Assembly (NCBI RefSeq): GCF_007860125.1
Contig: NZ_SJPW01000002.1
Coordinates: 62,001-126,000 of the forward strand
Direction of reading: 5' to 3'
Source of the DNA: Rubripirellula tenax
Lineage (GTDB): Bacteria; Planctomycetota; Planctomycetia; Pirellulales; Pirellulaceae
DNA length: 64,000 nucleotides
The notes beneath the pieces were generated by a model, which had not been told where the DNA came from, made no database searches, and saw only the letters and a program-made list of their open reading frames with translations. The translations under genes were made by a program, and so were the position numbers. Position 1 is the first letter of the stretch, and each line of letters starts with the position of its first letter. Below are positions 10,169 through 21,202 of the stretch, piece by piece.

Positions 10169-11431
10169 TTACAGTTGAAAACGGTTTCGGGTTTCTTTCC
10201 GGGCCCAGATGTCCAGCTCCAACAACCGGCTCAGCGGCGGATCAGATTCGTGAGTGTGGTTCTGGAATACATCGCGGCATCCCGAAACGATGTCAGTAAA
10301 CCGAATTTGACCGTTTAGGAACAGGCCGACCGCTTCTTCGTTTGCCGCGTTGACCACCGCGCCGGCCGTGCCGCCGGCCGCCGCCACCTCAAATCCTAAC
10401 GCCAAACCCGGAAAACGGTCGTGGTCGGCGACTTCCAGGCTCAAATCCCATCGTCGGCTGCGATCCAGCCCCGGCGACTCGCATTCCAGTCTTCGAGGGT
10501 ACGTCAACGCGTACTGAATCGGCAACTTCATATCCGGAGGACTCATCTGGGCAATCACCGAGCCGTCGTCGAATTCGACCATCGAGTGGATGATCGACTG
10601 GGGGTGAACCACCACTTCGATGGCGTCGGCGGGCAGATCGAACAGCCAGCGCGCCTCGATGATTTCCAGCGATTTGTTCATCATCGTCGCTGAATCGATG
10701 CTGATTTTGGCACCCATATTCCAGGTCGGATGGGCCAAAGCCGATTCGACCGTGGCGGCTTGCATCTGTTCTTTTGTCCAGGTGCGAAAGGGGCCGCCGC
10801 TGGCCGTCAGGATCAGTTTTTTGGGTTTCGGCGGTGGCTGGGTGGTGCTGGGCGAGGCGGATGTGCCCATGCACTGAAAGATCGCCGAATGTTCGCTATC
10901 GACGGGCAAGATTTCGGCGCCGCTGGCCACCATGGCTCGGCGAACCAAAGGTCCGGCCACCACCAACGTTTCTTTATTGGCAAGTGCCACCCGCTTACCC
11001 GCTTCGACGGCCGCCAGGGTACTTTCGAGTCCCGCTCGGCCCACGATTGCCGCGACCACGATGTCCACCTCGGGCGACTGGGCCACTTCGACCAACGCAT
11101 CGGGACCATACGTGATCGACATCCCAGGCCGGACCGTGGCAATTTGCCGGGCACGGTCGGAGTCTGCGAAGGTGGGGTCAGATAGCACCGCTCGATGCGG
11201 GGCTGGGTCCGCGGCGGACACGATTTGGGCCAAACGTTCGAGATTGCGGTGCCCCGATGCTGCCCACATTCGCCATTTTAACTGTGTGTCGACGCGGTTC
11301 AGGTGGGCGATGACTTCGGCGGTTGCCGTACCAATGCTGCCAGTGGCCCCAAACACGGCAACGTTCAGCGTCCGATTGGCATCGACTTCGTTGATCGGTT
11401 CCCTTTCGCGGTGGTTTTCGGTGGAAGCCAT
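10169..11431 (-). CDS. dxr: 1-deoxy-D-xylulose 5-phosphate reductoisomerase
   Basis: 420 residues, normal for the family. The NADPH-binding motif GATGSIG is at 28-34; ANKETLVVAG and the metal/substrate region DSEHSAIFQCM and HPTWNMGAKISIDSATMMNK follow. The end carries the conserved AANEEAVGLFL. The enzyme converts DXP to MEP, the committed step of the non-mevalonate isoprenoid pathway, in the cytoplasm. The first 20 residues are a charged extension before the Rossmann fold, so the true start could be slightly downstream. It leads into rseP. The upstream 240 bp, shared with divergent ftsH, should contain both promoters. Confidence 0.96.
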   Translation of the reverse strand: MASTENHREREPINEVDANRTLNVAVFGATGSIGTATAEVIAHLNRVDTQLKWRMWAASGHRNLERLAQIVSAADPAPHRAVLSDPTFADSDRARQIATVRPGMSITYGPDALVEVAQSPEVDIVVAAIVGRAGLESTLAAVEAGKRVALANKETLVVAGPLVRRAMVASGAEILPVDSEHSAIFQCMGTSASPSTTQPPPKPKKLILTASGGPFRTWTKEQMQAATVESALAHPTWNMGAKISIDSATMMNKSLEIIEARWLFDLPADAIEVVVHPQSIIHSMVEFDDGSVIAQMSPPDMKLPIQYALTYPRRLECESPGLDRSRRWDLSLEVADHDRFPGLALGFEVAAAGGTAGAVVNAANEEAVGLFLNGQIRFTDIVSGCRDVFQNHTHESDPPLSRLLELDIWARKETRNRFQL

Positions 11432-11672
11432 AGGTCACGAAGGGGCAAACGAAGATAAGGGGGTGGGTGTCCAAGCGTTTTGCGACACCCGGCGGAGCGC
11501 CATGATGGTCGATCCCGACCTACGTGACGACCCGGTTCCCAGCTTTCGCATTGAATTGGCTTCCCAGCAACCAACATTCGTCAACAGCCCGAATTGGAGT
11601 AAGATTCACTTCCCAGGCGGCCGTCTAGCATTTCAAAATCCTTCACTTCGGAAAAGCGGTATTCGATAGCCC

Positions 11673-13904
11673 ATGAGCGACAACTCACAACGCGGCAACG
11701 ATCCCAAGTCGGGCGGAAACGTCTGGCTGGTTCTGGTACTGGTCACCGCAGCTGTCTTGGTCAGCGCATTTTTGTTCGGAAGCAACGACCGACGCCTACG
11801 ATACCCCGATCTGATGGCGCTGTTAAAAATGACTGCGGATGCACGGGCTGAAGCGTCCAACGCCGATGCAGTCGCCAGCGATGTCGCCAAACCCGTCGCC
11901 ACGCCAATTACCGCCGAAGACCTTGTAGACGTCGCCATGTCGGGTGAAGAACCGGTGAATGGCGCGCAGCCGAATTCGGCCAACAGCCAATCACCACAGC
12001 TGGACGTCGCAAGCACGTCGGTGTTCGAATCGAGTCAATCCAGAACGCCAATTTTGGTCGTGACATCGACAAAAAATCCCGACATCAAGATCGAGTACAC
12101 CGATCCGCAAAACATCCAAGTCTCGGACGAATCTATCACCGGCACGGTCATGTATCGCTCGCTGGGCAGCGATGGAAAAACGTCGAAAGAATCGTTTAAG
12201 CAAGTCGAATTTCAAACCATACGTGACACGTACAACGAAGCCGAACATGAACGGTTGGTCGCCTATCTCGATGCGGCAGGCGTGACGTGGGACAACGCCC
12301 GACCGAGTCGATTGTTGCAAGACCATTGGCCAGAGTTGTTGATGATCGGCATTCTGGTTTGCTTGGGCATCATGATGCTGCGACGGATCGGCGGCGTCGG
12401 TTCACCGATGTCGTTCTCGCGCAGCCGAGGCAAACTCTATAGCCAGGAAGAACTCGCGTTGACGTTCGACGACGCCGCCGGCATCGACGAAGCGGTCGAA
12501 GAAGTCCGCGAGATCGTCGACTTCCTCAAAAACAGCGACAAGTACCAAGCCCTCGGCGGACGCATCCCCAAAGGTGTGTTGTTGGTCGGACCGCCCGGAA
12601 CGGGCAAGACGTTGCTTGCCAAAGCGATCGCAGGCGAGGCCGGTGTGCCGTTCTTCAGTCTTTCGGGCAGCGACTTTGTCGAAATGTACGTTGGCGTCGG
12701 TGCCGCTCGCGTGCGTGACATGTTTCAACAAGCCACCAACCGCGCCCCTTGCATCATCTTCATTGACGAACTGGATGCGTTGGGCAAAAGCCGAAGCGGA
12801 TCGACCGTCGGCGGTCATGACGAACGCGAACAGACGCTCAACGCTTTGTTGGTCGAAATGGACGGATTCGTTTCCAACTCGGGCGTCATCGTCATCGCGG
12901 CAACCAACCGTCCCGAAACGCTCGATCCGGCACTGCTTCGCCCCGGTCGTTTCGATCGTCACGTTTTGGTCGATCGGCCCGATGTTGGTGGTCGTGAAGC
13001 GATTTTGAAAGTCCACGTCAAGAACGTCAAATTGGACGAAAAGGTCGACTTGAAAGAAATCGCGTCGATCACGCCTGGTTTCGTCGGGGCCGACTTAGCC
13101 AACTTGGTCAACGAAGCGGCGTTGTTGGCCGCGCGAGCCGAAAAGAACACCGTCGGTACCGATCAATTCAATGACGCAGTCGAACGTGTCACGGCCGGAC
13201 TGGAAAAGAAGAACCGCGTGATGAACGAGGATGAAAAAATCCGCGTCGCCTATCACGAAGCCGGACACGCGATCGTCGCAGCGGCCTTGCCAAATACCGA
13301 TCCGGTTCACAAAGTCAGCATCATCCCGCGAGGATTGGCGGCGCTGGGTTACACGATGCAGCGTCCCGAATCGGAACGCTATCTGATGACCAAGACCGAA
13401 TTGGAAAGCAACATGAAAGTGTTGTTGGCCGGCACGTTGACCGAAGAGATGACGTTTCAAGACATCAGCACCGGTGCTCAGAACGATCTTGAACGATGCA
13501 CCGAAATCGCCCGCAGCATGGTGATGGACTACGGCATGAGCCGGCTCGGTCGCGTCAACCTGCGTCGCAGTAATCGGTCGGCATTCTTGGCCGGCGGTGG
13601 CGAAAGTTATCAATCCGCGCACAGCGAGGAGATGGCCAAGTTGATCGACAAAGAAGTCACACGCATCATCGACGACGCACTGGCCCAGACTCGCGAAATT
13701 TTGGAACAGCGTCGCGACGTCCTCGAAGCCGTGACACAGCGTTTGCTCGAAGTCGAAGCCATCGACAATGAAGAACTGATGCGGCTGATCCGCGAACACA
13801 GCCGCGGCCCGTGGCTGGTACCGGGAACCGTTAACGAAAAACCGCTCGCCAAACTTCGCCCGGACGATCGCTCGAAAACGTCCAAAGATGTTGCTGATCG
13901 GTAG
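11673..13904 (+). CDS. ftsH: FtsH, membrane AAA+ zinc protease
   Basis: 743 residues. A transmembrane helix lies near residues 17-35 ([20 protein letters not shown]) and a second near 220-235 ([18 protein letters not shown]). The AAA domain has Walker A GPPGTGKT around 306-313, Walker [11 protein letters not shown] near 362 and the [23 protein letters not shown]. The protease domain has HEAGH at about 528-532. FtsH degrades membrane and regulatory proteins from the cytoplasmic face. The periplasmic stretch (60-210) is longer and more variable than in E. coli. Divergent from dxr. The C-terminus has a low-complexity charged tail. Confidence 0.96.
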   Translation: MSDNSQRGNDPKSGGNVWLVLVLVTAAVLVSAFLFGSNDRRLRYPDLMALLKMTADARAEASNADAVASDVAKPVATPITAEDLVDVAMSGEEPVNGAQPNSANSQSPQLDVASTSVFESSQSRTPILVVTSTKNPDIKIEYTDPQNIQVSDESITGTVMYRSLGSDGKTSKESFKQVEFQTIRDTYNEAEHERLVAYLDAAGVTWDNARPSRLLQDHWPELLMIGILVCLGIMMLRRIGGVGSPMSFSRSRGKLYSQEELALTFDDAAGIDEAVEEVREIVDFLKNSDKYQALGGRIPKGVLLVGPPGTGKTLLAKAIAGEAGVPFFSLSGSDFVEMYVGVGAARVRDMFQQATNRAPCIIFIDELDALGKSRSGSTVGGHDEREQTLNALLVEMDGFVSNSGVIVIAATNRPETLDPALLRPGRFDRHVLVDRPDVGGREAILKVHVKNVKLDEKVDLKEIASITPGFVGADLANLVNEAALLAARAEKNTVGTDQFNDAVERVTAGLEKKNRVMNEDEKIRVAYHEAGHAIVAAALPNTDPVHKVSIIPRGLAALGYTMQRPESERYLMTKTELESNMKVLLAGTLTEEMTFQDISTGAQNDLERCTEIARSMVMDYGMSRLGRVNLRRSNRSAFLAGGGESYQSAHSEEMAKLIDKEVTRIIDDALAQTREILEQRRDVLEAVTQRLLEVEAIDNEELMRLIREHSRGPWLVPGTVNEKPLAKLRPDDRSKTSKDVADR

Positions 13905-13999
13905 ACGCACTTGTTTTTCCGCTTCTGCAATTTGCGAATTCACATCCCGGCTGCGTTCCACTACGTGTTGGTTCCCTACCCTCTTTTGAACATCCCATC

Positions 14000-15094
14000 A
14001 TGACCATCGATCGTCGTCAATTTATCGGTACCACCTCCGCCTTGGCCGCCGCGGCAACGTTCGGCGTGCATCAATCGTCCGCAGCCGATCCGAAGACAAC
14101 CGTCAACTTCGCGCTCGTCGGTTTGGGGTCGCTCGCGACCAACCAAATCGCACCGGCTCTGCAAAAAACGAAGCACGCCAAGTTGGTGGGCGTGGTCACC
14201 GGAACGCCGTCGAAAGAGAAAGTGTGGGCGGACAAGTACGGGATCGCAAAACAGAACATCTATAACTACGAAAACTTCGACAAGCTGGCCGAAAACGGAG
14301 ACATCGATGTGGTCTACATCGTGTTACCCAACGGAATGCACAAAGAGTTCACCGTTCGCGGCGCTCAAGCGGGCAAGCATGTGCTGTGCGAAAAACCGAT
14401 GGCGAACAACAGCGACGATTGCCGCGCTATGATCGACGCCTGTAACACCGCGGATCGTAAGCTTGCCATCGGTTATCGATGTCATTTTGAACCCCACCAC
14501 CAGCACTGTATCGAGTTGGCGCGAAGCGAAAAGTTCGGTGAACTCAAAGCGATCGAAGCCGGTTTTGGATTCAAGATCGGGGACCCCAATCAATGGCGTT
14601 TGAAGGGCGATTTGGCCGGCGGCGGAGCGATGATGGACGTGGGGGTCTATGCGTTGCAGGCGTGTCGCTATTTGACCGGCGAGGAGCCCGCCGAAATCAC
14701 GGCTCAAGAAACCAAAACCGACATGAAAAAGTTCGCAGAGGTTGATGAGACGATCACGTGGGCGATGAAAATGCCCAGCGGCGTGATGTGCTATTGCAGC
14801 ACGTCCTACGCCTTCAACGGAATCAATCGTTTCAATGCCTACGGCGAAAAGGGTTCCTTCGGTCTGGATCCCGCTTTCGGTTATGGCGGCATCAAGGGAA
14901 AGAGTTCGGCGGGACCGATCGAGTTTGAAAACGTCGATCAGTTCGCCGCCGAAATGGACGCCTTTGCGAAGTGCATTCTCGAGGACCGCCAAAGCACGGT
15001 CTCAGGCGAGGAAGGATTGAGAGATCTATTGGCCGTCGAAGCGATCTACGAAAGCATCCGAACGGGCCAACGAACCAAGGTCGGTTCGGTCTAG
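14000..15094 (+). CDS. Gfo/Idh/MocA family oxidoreductase with Tat signal
   Basis: 364 residues. The N-terminus has a Tat motif RRQFIG at 5-10 and an Ala-rich hydrophobic stretch ending about residue 31, so export in folded form is likely. The Rossmann domain starts ALVGLGSLA; the conserved CEKPMANN supplies the lysine typical of NAD(P)-dependent sugar dehydrogenases, and GGGAMMDVGVYALQ matches the C-terminal domain. Relatives include glucose-fructose oxidoreductase, but the substrate here cannot be named. It stands alone, convergent with the PEP-CTERM gene at 15219. The two TatA-type genes at 46100 and 46334 provide part of its export machinery. Confidence 0.9.
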   Translation: MTIDRRQFIGTTSALAAAATFGVHQSSAADPKTTVNFALVGLGSLATNQIAPALQKTKHAKLVGVVTGTPSKEKVWADKYGIAKQNIYNYENFDKLAENGDIDVVYIVLPNGMHKEFTVRGAQAGKHVLCEKPMANNSDDCRAMIDACNTADRKLAIGYRCHFEPHHQHCIELARSEKFGELKAIEAGFGFKIGDPNQWRLKGDLAGGGAMMDVGVYALQACRYLTGEEPAEITAQETKTDMKKFAEVDETITWAMKMPSGVMCYCSTSYAFNGINRFNAYGEKGSFGLDPAFGYGGIKGKSSAGPIEFENVDQFAAEMDAFAKCILEDRQSTVSGEEGLRDLLAVEAIYESIRTGQRTKVGSV

Positions 15095-15218
15095 CCATGG
15101 CCTTCGCGGTTCACTCTTTCGAACCCAACGAAGTCGCGGAATTCGGTATCCCGATGCGCGGTAGGACGCAACGTGCGACTCGTTCCGAAAGCAGAATCAT
15201 TTGCGTAACTCACTCGAG

Positions 15219-15845
15219 TTAGGCTCGGTGTCGTCTGCGCCAGATCGCAAGTCCCGCAACGCAACTCACAAGGACGAACGAGCTTGGCTCCGGAACCGCT
15301 GAAACGTTGATGGTGAGAGACCCCGCACCCGCAAAAACTGCGGCGTCATTTTCTCCAGCATCATTGCCAAAAACCCAATCATCGAAAGGGTTCGGATCTA
15401 CGAGTGTCAGCATCGTCGACCCTGAAGACAGGCCGGTGAAACTATACGTGCCGAGAATGAGCGAAGTTGGATCCGTGTTGAGAGCGAACGCAGGAATGAA
15501 ATTGTTCACTAACGCGCTCTCGATAAACAATTCGGTTTCAGTGCTGGGTGTGATGATACTATCACTAAAACTTGGTCCGACCGTGACAAGCATACTTGAG
15601 GCCACGGTCGGCCGGCTGCTTACTAGACGCATCCCGGCGAAAAACAGGCCGTCTTGCCCGCTGCGAATATCGCCGCCAGGTATCAGATTTCCGTTGTCCG
15701 TTTGAGTAGCGATAATGTCGACGGAAAAGGTTTGTCCGACCGCGACATTCTCTTCAACGGAGCCGAAGCTCAAAACCAAATCGGCCTGAGCTACGGAAGG
15801 GAGGATGACGCAGACTGCCACTAAACTTGCGGAAAAGAATCGCAT
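15219..15845 (-). CDS. PEP-CTERM sorting-domain protein
   Basis: 208 residues. An N-terminal signal peptide (residues 1-21, ending SVAQA) is followed by a beta-rich region that resembles cohesin or Ig-like exported proteins of this class (VGQTFSVDIIATQTDNGN). The C-terminus has the sorting signal VPEPSSFVLVSCVAGLAIW then RRRHRA: a PEP motif, one membrane helix and a basic tail. These proteins are processed by an exosortase/EpsH enzyme and exported to the surface or exopolysaccharide. No exosortase is in the window. It is one of two such genes here and flanks the giant G8/CBM6 protein. Confidence 0.88.
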   Translation of the reverse strand: MRFFSASLVAVCVILPSVAQADLVLSFGSVEENVAVGQTFSVDIIATQTDNGNLIPGGDIRSGQDGLFFAGMRLVSSRPTVASSMLVTVGPSFSDSIITPSTETELFIESALVNNFIPAFALNTDPTSLILGTYSFTGLSSGSTMLTLVDPNPFDDWVFGNDAGENDAAVFAGAGSLTINVSAVPEPSSFVLVSCVAGLAIWRRRHRA

Positions 15846-16006
15846 TTCGTTATGCCTTTAATATCAATTGGAGTGTTGTAACGTTGAGTCTCTGATTGTT
15901 CGTTTCAGCAATGACTTTGGTCCCCAGACCGGGTCGCTGAACGGAGGACGAGTGCGGTAGCGAAACTCGCCTCGTTGTTTCCTGATCCGCCTGGGTCTTT
16001 ACGACC

Positions 16007-19000
16007 TCAGCTACTTAGGATCTTTTGAAACCGCAGTCGGAATCGGAGGAAATCGCGAGCATCGACGTCACCGTCGCCATCGAAATCGAATGCAGCATTG
16101 AATGCTGAGTTGCCAGCCATTTTTTGGAACGCACGTCGGAATTGGAGGAAGTCGCGTGCATCCACATCCCGATCGCCATCGAAGTCACCGAAGTGGCGGA
16201 AGAACGTATCGGTCGCGTTATCACCGCTAGTGCCATCACCATTCGCGTCGAAATGATTGCCCGTCGCGTCCGTCACAGCCGATGCCAAGGTCGTCAGCGT
16301 GTAGTTGCCATCGGCTAGTGATCCGCCCGTAATCCCCGATCCGCTGAAGGTAAAGGTCGCAACCGTTTTTCCATTGAGTTCTTGCGTTGTTACCGAGGGG
16401 ATGACTTGGGTGTTGGTCGTGGTGTTCATCAAGATGAACGCATTCGTATCGACTCCGTTGACAACTTCGCTGAAGGTGACGCTCAGGCTGTTCACCATGC
16501 TGCGCTGGGCACTTCCATTGTTGACGACGACTGATTCGATTTGCGGTCCAGTCATGTCGATCATGAACTGGTCTATCGCATTGGAATCCAGTGCGTTGCC
16601 AACCGCGTCCTGAATGCCGCTGCCGCTACTGCCCAGCGATAATTCATAGATGCCATCGGCTTCGGTGACGCTCGACAAGTCGATCGTGTACTGGCTCGGC
16701 GAGATTTGCGTCAAAGCCAATCCACTGATGTCGACCGGAGTTCCATCACGCGTGAGAGTCAAATCACTGATGTCGACACCGGTGACGTCTTCGTCAAAGT
16801 TGATCGTGACGACTCCTGCATTCGTATTCCTGGGATCAGGCGATACATCGACAATGTCGACAGTAGGAGCCGTTTGATCTGGCGAAGTGGATACGAAGTC
16901 AAGATAGCCCAGTCCCATCCAATTGCCGATGATCTCGATTCGGATGACGCGATCGCTACCAGCCCACGGACTCAGATCAATGTTTGTAAGCGTGACTAGC
17001 TCATTGTTATCGCCAGTCTGGAAATCGAATTCGCCCAACTGGGTGAAAGTCGTGGCAGAATTCGAATCAGCGATAAACAGCTTCACGCCGTTGCTATCGC
17101 CACCCCAAATCTTCTCCAACGTTACGTCGTAGGTGCCTGCCTGCACGTTGGTGGTGTACTCCAGCCACTCGCCGTCGAAAACTTTGCCGCCCACCCCACC
17201 TTCGTTGGCGTCGACATCTTCATCGGTTCGGAAAGTATCACTTGAATCGTTGCCGGCTATGTTGAAAGTTTCGGACTGACCGTCAATCACTTCAGGTGTG
17301 TCGTCATAGTACGCGGCGCCTTGGCCACCGACGTCGTATTCCTCCAGTTCAATTTTTGTCGTTGCAAAACCGGATCGAATCGTACGACCCGCCACATAAG
17401 ACGTCTGGGTGGCTGGGGCGAACGTGAACGAATCAAGCTCGACGCTCTCGAAGTCACCACCTTCGAACGCAATGCGGATGACCGAATTGTTACCCGCAGC
17501 AAACGTCAGGTCGACTCCTTCGAGCCAGACGGTCTCGACTTGTCCTTGGGTGTTGGGTACATCAACGGTGCCGAAGTCTCTCAGGTATCCGGCTGAATTG
17601 TTGAGGCCGGCAAGAACACGGATTTTCCCGCCCGGACTCGTCGAAGAAACGTTGATGCCGACGTTGTAGGCGTTGCCGACGATTCCGGTTGTGTACTCCA
17701 GCCATTCTCCATCAGCAATATTGCCGACCGTCGTGGAAGTCGCATCGACGCCAGCATCAGCTCGGAAAGATCCGAGTGTGTTCGTTGCATCCGTATCGTG
17801 ATAAGCGATCCCGTCGATGCCGTTGTCGAATTGTTCGGCCTGGATCGTGGTGCCGTACTCAATCGTTCGTGACGGGACTGGTCTCGCTTCAAAAGTGGTT
17901 TGCAGCGGCGTGCCGGGTGTGAATTTAATCGCTGGCTGAGAGTCTTTGATGCCCGAGTTGATGTATAGATTTTCCTCGCCGTCACGGAAGTAGACGACAC
18001 CGCTTGTCGCAGATCGTAATTCGTTATCGCTGAATACTTCGGTACCTAAGTTCGGTGTAAAGTTCGCGGCACCGACCAGCTTCACAACGATTCTCGCTGC
18101 GTCGACTTTCGCCTGAATCGCAGGACTAAGCGATGGCCGATTCCCGTCCTGGTTCTTTGTGTTGAGATCAAAAACGGTCGTAGGCAAGCCGTTCTTCATG
18201 AACTCGACTTCGAACGTGCCCTCGACGAATCCGTCACCATCGGTCTTCGCGCCCACTTGAATCCAGGCGGCGTTGCCGTTTCTTTGTCCCGAGGTGCCGT
18301 CGATGATGTCACCATCGCGGGCGGTGAATCGCAGCACCGGTTCCCTGAGGCTACTGGCCGCGAACAGATCCGTACCGTTGTTGGCATTGCCGACCTTGAC
18401 CCGAGTGTAGATGTCCTCGCTCAACCACGCGTCCCAACCGGTGGGCTGCACATCGGTATCCTCGACCAGGAAGGCGACGTTCGGCACGATGCTGTAGCCG
18501 ATTCCGCCACCGACGCCACCGGTCAGAGTGCCGTCAAGATCGATCGCCGCTTTGCTCCACTGGTGCGGCTGCCCAAGGTCATGATTGGTTCGGTACTCAC
18601 CCTTGGGGCCCCTTGAAAAGTCAGACACCGCATGCGAGATCTTGTCAAACGTTCCATCGTCCTCGAATGAGGTCCCCTGAAACGCGTGATACATCGTGGG
18701 GCCAAACGAGCTGCCTTCAACCTGGAAGACGTGGGCGTTGTCACCTTCAAATCCGGCGAAGTGTGTGTTGGTGTAGAGCCCAGCGCCATCGTACAAACGG
18801 GGCCCACCCACCAAGGCATTTTCATCGGCGTTGCCTTTGCTGTGTCCGACAAACAAGCTGTTGTCGTACTTGTTTTCCGAGACTGCCCAGGCGGCGCTCC
18901 GGGTGTCGGCGATCCGCAAACCATCGAACAAAATCGTCTCAGCTTGGCCGCGGTGATACACGCCCGCATCGGATGCTTTGTAGTTCGTGAATCCGTGAAT

Positions 19001-20884
19001 GACGTTCGTGGTCGAAGTGTTGGGATCGCTGGCATCGGTACGAGGAGAGTAGTTGTTTTCATTGTCATTGGTGCGAAGTTCGCCAGCGAAGTTCGCATCC
19101 TCGATGTCTTCGCCGCGATCAAAGTTCAGCCCGATGGCGGTCGAGTGAGAGGTGTTGAAATCGAACTGACCGAATTCGGCGTAGACCGGAATAACATTGT
19201 CGTAGATGGAATTCTCGCCGGATGCACCGAGCACCGTCCGCGGAATCGCGTACCAAAAACCGGTTCCCGATGGCCCTTTTTCAGCCCAGTCATCGATTCG
19301 GGCGTCGCCGGCACCCGCTGCAATGTTGCCGACAAATGTATTGGTGGGATTCGTGATCCAGAATGCCGCCGAGCTTTTAAAACGCGAGCTTGATTCCGTC
19401 ACGCTGTCGTGCGTGTCGACAACGAAGGGATCCTTTCCGGCAGGATTGGAAAAGTCTTTGTCATTGCCGCCGACTGTATGAATGCCCAAAGCGAGATTGC
19501 CGACCAAGACGTTTCCGGTTTCGACGGCATCTTCAAAGAAGAACCCGTGTCCGTGGACGTCATGCAGTACGACGCCTTCAACCAAAAGATCGGAAGTGCC
19601 GTGGATGGTCACGCCGCGGTTGTTGGAATTCGTGATCGACGAGTTCTTCAAGAAATCATTCGGCCGACTGTCACCAAGGTGCCAGTGGATCGGGTAGCGA
19701 CCCTTCTGGCTGGCTTGTCCCATACGATCCAATTGCACGCCGTCGATCTCGATCTGTCCCGAGTTCGGCATGATCATGATGTGACCGCCGACACCGTTTG
19801 CGACTTGCGTGGGTGGAGCCTTCGCGGCTTCTGCGTCACTCAGTCCGCCGGCGCGGACGCGTGGTTCCGTAATCACATTCGCTCTGTCACCAAATTTGAC
19901 ATCGGTGTCTTGCGATGCGAGTCCCTGGATTTTGACATTGCGGCTAAGCAATGCTACTTCCGCCCGTATGTCGATCTGATACGTGCGTGTGGCCTCGCCG
20001 TTTTCAGTCGCATTGCTATAAGATTCAATCTCGCCGTAATGGCCATGGCTGAGCGGTTGATCCAGCGTGATTTTGGCGGTCTTGTCGCTATGGTTCAGAT
20101 CGATCGCGGTGATCGTGCGGACGTCCTCTTCGGTGTAGTTGTAAGAGGAGCTGGCAATGACGATCTGATCGCCAACTTCCCAATTGACTTCTCCGTCGTC
20201 CACCGCCGAAGTTGTAAATCCATTTCCGTCCGAGACGCCTTCGGTAAAGTTGCGCTCAATCACTTTCTCAACGATGATCTCGTTAGAGTTTGCCACGGCG
20301 GAAGCGGCGAGCTTGGTGAAGCTCAATTTGTCTTCGCCGTAGAACTGGACACGGCCGCCCATCGCAGTCATCAGGAAGCCGTCATTGTCCGTCACGTTCA
20401 TGGTGCCGGGCATCATTCCGCCCATGTTGGTTTCGATCACATGGTCGGCGTAGACATCGGTGCCGGTGAGATTGAGCGTGAAGTTACCTTCGTCGTAGCG
20501 ATTGTTTTCGGTACCAACGATAAACTGACCGCCACTGTTGACGTGAATCCATCGCGTCGTCAGCGTCTTTTCGGGCTGGCTAACGTCCTCGGGGACGACC
20601 AAGTTCCCAAGTACAACGACCTCTTTGGCAGCGTGATGCGATCCGTTGAGCTGAACGGTTACCCCGTGACCAATGATGGCTCGCGATTCTGCCGACGGGA
20701 TGACACCATTGTCCCACGTTTGCGTATCAAACCAGTCTCCGTTCATGACCGCAGTGGTCAAGAGCTTGCGGCTTTCCAGAGTCTCTAAAAGCAAAGCCCT
20801 GCGTTGTTGACCTCTTCGCGATCGACCGCTGCGATTGGCCTGGCGACGCGTGATGGATTTCAGCGAGTCGATGAGTGACGGCAT
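16007..20884 (-). CDS. Giant surface protein: G8 domain, beta-helix, two CBM6-like modules, dockerin
   Basis: About 1625 residues from the ATG at 20884 (a TTG at 20962 is upstream). The N-terminus has the planctomycete motif ALLLETLESRKLL. A G8-type domain follows (GDWFDTQTWDNGVIPSAES, then VVLGNLVVPED), then a long parallel beta-helix region with HWHLGDSRPNDFLKNSSITN and HGHGFFFEDAVETGNVLVGN. Two CBM6-like modules start near residues 1005 and 1170 (each with DGEWLEYTT). An Ig-like domain (TAPTVDIVDVSPDPRNTNAG) follows, and the end has two calcium-type dockerin repeats (DFDGDRDVDARDFLQFRR and DFDGDGDVDARDFLRFRL). G8 plus beta-helix resembles CEMIP/TMEM2-like and polysaccharide-active proteins; glycan binding or cleavage is inferred. 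Confidence 0.88.
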   Translation of the reverse strand: MPSLIDSLKSITRRQANRSGRSRRGQQRRALLLETLESRKLLTTAVMNGDWFDTQTWDNGVIPSAESRAIIGHGVTVQLNGSHHAAKEVVVLGNLVVPEDVSQPEKTLTTRWIHVNSGGQFIVGTENNRYDEGNFTLNLTGTDVYADHVIETNMGGMMPGTMNVTDNDGFLMTAMGGRVQFYGEDKLSFTKLAASAVANSNEIIVEKVIERNFTEGVSDGNGFTTSAVDDGEVNWEVGDQIVIASSSYNYTEEDVRTITAIDLNHSDKTAKITLDQPLSHGHYGEIESYSNATENGEATRTYQIDIRAEVALLSRNVKIQGLASQDTDVKFGDRANVITEPRVRAGGLSDAEAAKAPPTQVANGVGGHIMIMPNSGQIEIDGVQLDRMGQASQKGRYPIHWHLGDSRPNDFLKNSSITNSNNRGVTIHGTSDLLVEGVVLHDVHGHGFFFEDAVETGNVLVGNLALGIHTVGGNDKDFSNPAGKDPFVVDTHDSVTESSSRFKSSAAFWITNPTNTFVGNIAAGAGDARIDDWAEKGPSGTGFWYAIPRTVLGASGENSIYDNVIPVYAEFGQFDFNTSHSTAIGLNFDRGEDIEDANFAGELRTNDNENNYSPRTDASDPNTSTTNVIHGFTNYKASDAGVYHRGQAETILFDGLRIADTRSAAWAVSENKYDNSLFVGHSKGNADENALVGGPRLYDGAGLYTNTHFAGFEGDNAHVFQVEGSSFGPTMYHAFQGTSFEDDGTFDKISHAVSDFSRGPKGEYRTNHDLGQPHQWSKAAIDLDGTLTGGVGGGIGYSIVPNVAFLVEDTDVQPTGWDAWLSEDIYTRVKVGNANNGTDLFAASSLREPVLRFTARDGDIIDGTSGQRNGNAAWIQVGAKTDGDGFVEGTFEVEFMKNGLPTTVFDLNTKNQDGNRPSLSPAIQAKVDAARIVVKLVGAANFTPNLGTEVFSDNELRSATSGVVYFRDGEENLYINSGIKDSQPAIKFTPGTPLQTTFEARPVPSRTIEYGTTIQAEQFDNGIDGIAYHDTDATNTLGSFRADAGVDATSTTVGNIADGEWLEYTTGIVGNAYNVGINVSSTSPGGKIRVLAGLNNSAGYLRDFGTVDVPNTQGQVETVWLEGVDLTFAAGNNSVIRIAFEGGDFESVELDSFTFAPATQTSYVAGRTIRSGFATTKIELEEYDVGGQGAAYYDDTPEVIDGQSETFNIAGNDSSDTFRTDEDVDANEGGVGGKVFDGEWLEYTTNVQAGTYDVTLEKIWGGDSNGVKLFIADSNSATTFTQLGEFDFQTGDNNELVTLTNIDLSPWAGSDRVIRIEIIGNWMGLGYLDFVSTSPDQTAPTVDIVDVSPDPRNTNAGVVTINFDEDVTGVDISDLTLTRDGTPVDISGLALTQISPSQYTIDLSSVTEADGIYELSLGSSGSGIQDAVGNALDSNAIDQFMIDMTGPQIESVVVNNGSAQRSMVNSLSVTFSEVVNGVDTNAFILMNTTTNTQVIPSVTTQELNGKTVATFTFSGSGITGGSLADGNYTLTTLASAVTDATGNHFDANGDGTSGDNATDTFFRHFGDFDGDRDVDARDFLQFRRAFQKMAGNSAFNAAFDFDGDGDVDARDFLRFRLRFQKILSS

Positions 20885-21202
20885 TTTCAGGATTCCGTTG
20901 TCAGAAAAGTGGCGAGAAGAGAGGAGTGGTCGGAAAACCGATCTCCCTTCCTTTCGCGTCAAAATCTGCTTTTCCCTTCACGTATCACCTGAGAATCTTT
21001 AAGGTGTAAAGCAGAAGAGCTGGAACTCAGTTGCTGAGCGTGCAAAGTCGAGCTCAGCCTGAGGGTTCGGGATTCAAGCAGGCCCTGAAGTCGTCTAATC
21101 GCGGTGCCCCTCAGTTGGTCGATGTGCGCAAAGATGCTCTTGGCAAAAGCTCAACAGAATTTCCGGCCGCCGGGGATACGTGTGCCACCCGACGGAATTC
21201 GT

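Noticed and set aside
10932-11669. 245-codon open frame antisense to dxr and into the dxr-ftsH gap
   Set aside because: Dxr is complete and well conserved on the other strand; the antisense peptide is low in hydrophobic pattern and unlike any family.
19409-20788. 459-codon open frame antisense to the giant G8/CBM6 gene
   Set aside because: It has no family signature, while the opposite strand shows clear domains. Long antisense frames are expected in repetitive GC-rich coding DNA.
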